Below, piece by piece: positions 61,921 to 64,000 of a DNA stretch of 64,000 nt. The stretch is from Herbaspirillum rhizosphaerae_A (GTDB taxonomy: Bacteria > Pseudomonadota > Gammaproteobacteria > Burkholderiales > Burkholderiaceae_D). Both the position numbers and the translations under genes were made by a program. Within the stretch, counting starts at the first letter, position 1. Each line of letters starts with the position of its first letter. The DNA is taken from contig NZ_JAQQFR010000010.1 of NCBI RefSeq assembly GCF_046025915.1, positions 62,001-126,000 on the forward strand. Direction: 5' to 3'. Under the pieces are notes generated by a model. It made no database searches, was not told the origin of the DNA, and saw only the letters and a program-made list of their open reading frames with translations.

Positions 61921-62348
61921 TGGTTCATGATGCGGACCCGCAGCACAAGAGGCGTTGCTACGAAACGTGTGATCAAGCAGCATGCAGGAGAGGCGCTTAT
62001 TTTACTGTTGTTTTATACAGTTGTGGCGCTCGTTACATATTCGTGTGGCCGATATGGCGTTGCAGCTAAGAACGCCGTTTCAAATACATTTGAGGTCGAT
62101 GAAAAACCGACAATGGATTTTTGGGGACAGCTGTCTATACTGCGATGATCCCTGATGACAACTGTATAAAGCGAAATCATCTTCTGCTGCAACGCCATAT
62201 AGGATAAAGGTTTGCGAGATAACAGCAACCTACCCCGCAGAGTTGAAATTAGTTCGATTTTATTCGTGAAAGTGGTGTTGGGCGCTTGTCTTCGGCGATG
62301 ATCTTTGAGTAAAATTTCCTTTCGACAACTCCATGAAGAGGTGTGGCT
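61921..62348. other. Intergenic region upstream of helicase, no clear gene
   Basis: A 428-base divergent gap. A 73-codon frame on the plus strand and the end of a 196-codon frame on the minus strand cross it, but neither has a plausible start signal or a recognisable product. It probably holds the helicase promoter and that of the small gene at 62349. Confidence 0.5.
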
Positions 62349-62630
62349 ATGAACAAGACTCTCGCTTTGCTCGACTGTTTGGCCCAACTCAAGGAGGCGC
62401 AGAATTGCGCAGATGCCTTGCTCTCCGATATCGTCGCCGATGCGGTTCGTGCGAACAAAGGTAAGGGAAATGTTCCCAAGCCGGCTACTTTGAAAGCATT
62501 TCGCAGTGCGCTGAAATCCGCGAACACGCATTGCTATCAGGCAGAATTGATTCTTGCTGAGTTTGATGCTTTGCAGACAGTCATGCCGATCGGCAAACAG
62601 CATCTTCCTTCCATTAATTACAGCATCTGA
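62349..62630 (+). CDS. hypothetical small helical protein
   Basis: A 93-residue, mainly helical protein (NKTLALLDCLAQLKEAQNCADALLSD start) with no signal peptide and no family that I recognise. GAGG lies seven bases before ATG 62349 and the codon use is like that of its neighbours, which favours a real gene over the opposite-strand frame. Basic middle section (RANKGKGNVPKP) followed by a second helix. Standing alone between two intergenic stretches. Confidence 0.6.
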   Translation: MNKTLALLDCLAQLKEAQNCADALLSDIVADAVRANKGKGNVPKPATLKAFRSALKSANTHCYQAELILAEFDALQTVMPIGKQHLPSINYSI

Positions 62631-63149
62631 TCTGCGTGTTCGCTACGAACAGTCCGTGCCTCGACGAATGCGGCGCGGGCTGCTTAGGCACACAGACAAT
62701 CTTCTTTTCCATTTTTCGCGCGCACTAAAACATGCAGCGCGGTTTCCACGCGGACGAACTTTGTGCACCAATCTGTCAATCTGGCGCAGATACTGCGCAT
62801 CTTTTTATTGTTGAGCAGAAATGAAAATCAGTTTGTTTACTCTCGGTAGAACCCCAAAAAGCGTACTCTCGTTAAAGCGGGCCTCATAACTAGAAATTCA
62901 TATCGACAATTGAGGAACATTGTTGCTGTATGGCACTCATAAACGCACGTCGTAGCGCATTTGCGCGACAGACCCTGCATAACTTTGTGTCTACAATAGA
63001 CCCGGCAAACATATTGCTTATGCAATGAATGCTATGCAGTCGCATCGGTCTGCGACCTGTGAGCAATGTGTGTGCTACCTCAGCAGTATGCGAAGAGCGT
63101 GTGAGCACATGTTCCAGGATGTTCATCCCCCTGTTTCCAGGGAGTTAAA
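62631..63149. other. 519-base intergenic region, no gene assigned
   Basis: Relatively AT-rich for the window, with only short open frames; one of 48 codons (63025-63171) is cysteine-rich but has no ribosome site and overlaps the next gene start. It presumably holds the promoter and leader of the membrane sensor; TACAAT at 62992-62997 could be a -10 box, but no matching -35 was found. Confidence 0.5.
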
Positions 63150-64000
63150 TTGCGATCCGGATTTTCATTGAAAGCAAAATGGCCCCGCGCCCTGATCCAG
63201 GATGGCTGGGGCTTGTCCGTCTGTTTTGTCTTGTTATCTTCGCTGGTGCTGGTGGTGATCTGGGGTATCACCATGATGCACGTCTCCAGCGAAAAGAAGA
63301 TGGCTATGGAGAGCGCTTCCGGCGAAAGCAAGAACATGGCCGCAATCATGGCATCCAATCTCAATGACCGGTTGGATCGGGCGATGCTCTATGGGAGCGT
63401 TGCTAACAAAGTATTGGATGGCGACGCAACAGCAGCCGAATATTTAAACTTACTCTTCAACGGCGACACCGCCTATGTCCGTTCTGCAGTCTTCGACGCA
63501 GAAATGAAACTGCGCTATTCATCAAGCGGCTCCCCGACCGAGGGTGGCTTCGCAGATCTGATCCGGCAAATGCATCCTGCAACATCGAGTGATTCCGATG
63601 ATGCCGCTCCCAAAGTCGGCACCATTGTGCTGGGCAAAGCCGAAGGTTATGCGTGGCGTGTTCCGTTGCTGATCTCGTTGAACAGCCCCAGGAACAACGT
63701 GCGTGGTTTCTTTGTGGCGGTGCTTGATCTGGGGCGTTTCCTTACCGATTATCAAAAAATTGGCGATGGCTATCGCATATCGGTGGATGGCGCGTCAGGG
63801 CTTCCACTGGTGACGCTGAGCGACGGCAAGCTGATTGGCAACAATAGCGAAGGTATCGTCAACAAATTCAGCAGTAACGAAAATACACGCAGCTTACCGG
63901 GCGTAAGCAACTATCAAAAGGTCGCGGGTTATCCGTTGACGATCACTGTCAGCATGGATCCGGATTTTATCGTTGCAGATCTGAGGCAGTCGCATTATGA
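63150..64000 (+). CDS. membrane sensor protein with periplasmic domain, partial (runs off window)
   Basis: The 5' part (283 codons) of a signalling protein. The start is TTG 63150, with GGGAG five bases upstream. Residues about 19-41 form a membrane helix, followed by a large periplasmic region (about 45-275), like a double-Cache/CHASE sensor, as found at the front of histidine kinases, diguanylate cyclases or chemoreceptors. The segment NMAAIMASNLNDRLDRA right after the helix and ending MDPDFIVADLRQ is typical of dCache sensors. The output domain lies beyond the window and cannot be named. Confidence 0.75.
   Translation, partial: MRSGFSLKAKWPRALIQDGWGLSVCFVLLSSLVLVVIWGITMMHVSSEKKMAMESASGESKNMAAIMASNLNDRLDRAMLYGSVANKVLDGDATAAEYLNLLFNGDTAYVRSAVFDAEMKLRYSSSGSPTEGGFADLIRQMHPATSSDSDDAAPKVGTIVLGKAEGYAWRVPLLISLNSPRNNVRGFFVAVLDLGRFLTDYQKIGDGYRISVDGASGLPLVTLSDGKLIGNNSEGIVNKFSSNENTRSLPGVSNYQKVAGYPLTITVSMDPDFIVADLRQSHY

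Noticed and set aside
61927..62148. 73-codon open frame on the plus strand with one hydrophobic segment
   Set aside because: No ribosome site, starts inside the helicase promoter region and has no family resemblance; not enough to call.
62013..62603. 196-codon open frame on the minus strand covering 62349-62630
   Set aside because: No ribosome site and no recognisable motif; the plus-strand gene at 62349 has a good ribosome site and natural composition.
63025..63171. 48-codon cysteine-rich open frame before the membrane sensor
   Set aside because: No ribosome site, and it overlaps the sensor start; probably chance.

Overview
The window looks like chromosome from a beta-proteobacterium, most likely the Oxalobacteraceae (Herbaspirillum/Collimonas type). 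That assignment is inference from protein style: a beta-type trimeric porin, many LysR regulators, many ABC uptake systems and a fairly GC-rich coding bias. No rRNA, tRNA, CRISPR array, prophage or insertion sequence was seen. It reads as a metabolic and transport region of a soil or plant-associated heterotroph.

Layout. 0-4 kb (minus): metallophosphoesterase, lipid kinase, PAP2 phosphatase, an FNR-type oxygen regulator with all four cluster cysteines, and an isochorismatase-fold hydrolase. 4.2-10 kb: MFS transporter, GlxA-type AraC regulator, then a LysR gene divergent from a DoxX-pirin-pirin operon. 10-16.3 kb: universal stress protein, a small coiled protein, a methyltransferase, an exported small protein, LysR, class II aldolase and an orphan Tat-exported binding protein. 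16.3-21.5 kb: a TctD/TctE-like two-component system divergent from a nitrate/sulfonate-type ABC importer. 21.6-30.1 kb: a glycerophosphodiester locus (DeoR regulator, UgpCBAE-like importer, GpdQ-like phosphoesterase) divergent from a porin and an exported GDPD-like protein. 30.1-33.6 kb: citrate-type MHS transporter, lone ModA-like binding protein, LysR. 33.7-41.3 kb: an amino-sugar operon (binding protein, two permeases, ATPase, BadF-type kinase, NagA, SIS-domain deaminase). 41.7-45.4 kb: binding protein, response regulator and histidine kinase operon, probably the sensor for the neighbouring sugar operon. 45.5-48.3 kb: esterase, small membrane protein, orphan cysteine desulfurase. 48.6-59.7 kb: LysR followed by a ten-gene operon (flavoprotein, five-gene oligopeptide-type ABC importer, BAAT-like hydrolase, CMD protein, AhpD-like CxxC protein, GcvH-like lipoyl carrier). 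59.8-64 kb: UvrD-type helicase, a small hypothetical gene and the start of a membrane sensor running off the window.

Most interesting points. (1) The 49.7-59.7 kb operon couples import of an unknown peptide-like compound to a flavoprotein and to what could be a lipoyl-dithiol/AhpD thiol relay, with no glycine cleavage genes present. (2) A 140-162 bp palindromic element occurs twice, in opposite orientation, abutting a TAA stop between a permease and a binding-protein gene of an ABC operon; its arms differ between copies by paired, compensatory changes. A second, unrelated palindromic repeat sits at the same kind of junction in the Ugp-like operon. (3) TTACA-N5-TTACA direct repeats in the amino-sugar/two-component intergenic region look like binding sites for the adjacent OmpR-type regulator. 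(4) The exported GDPD-like protein has lost several canonical catalytic positions.
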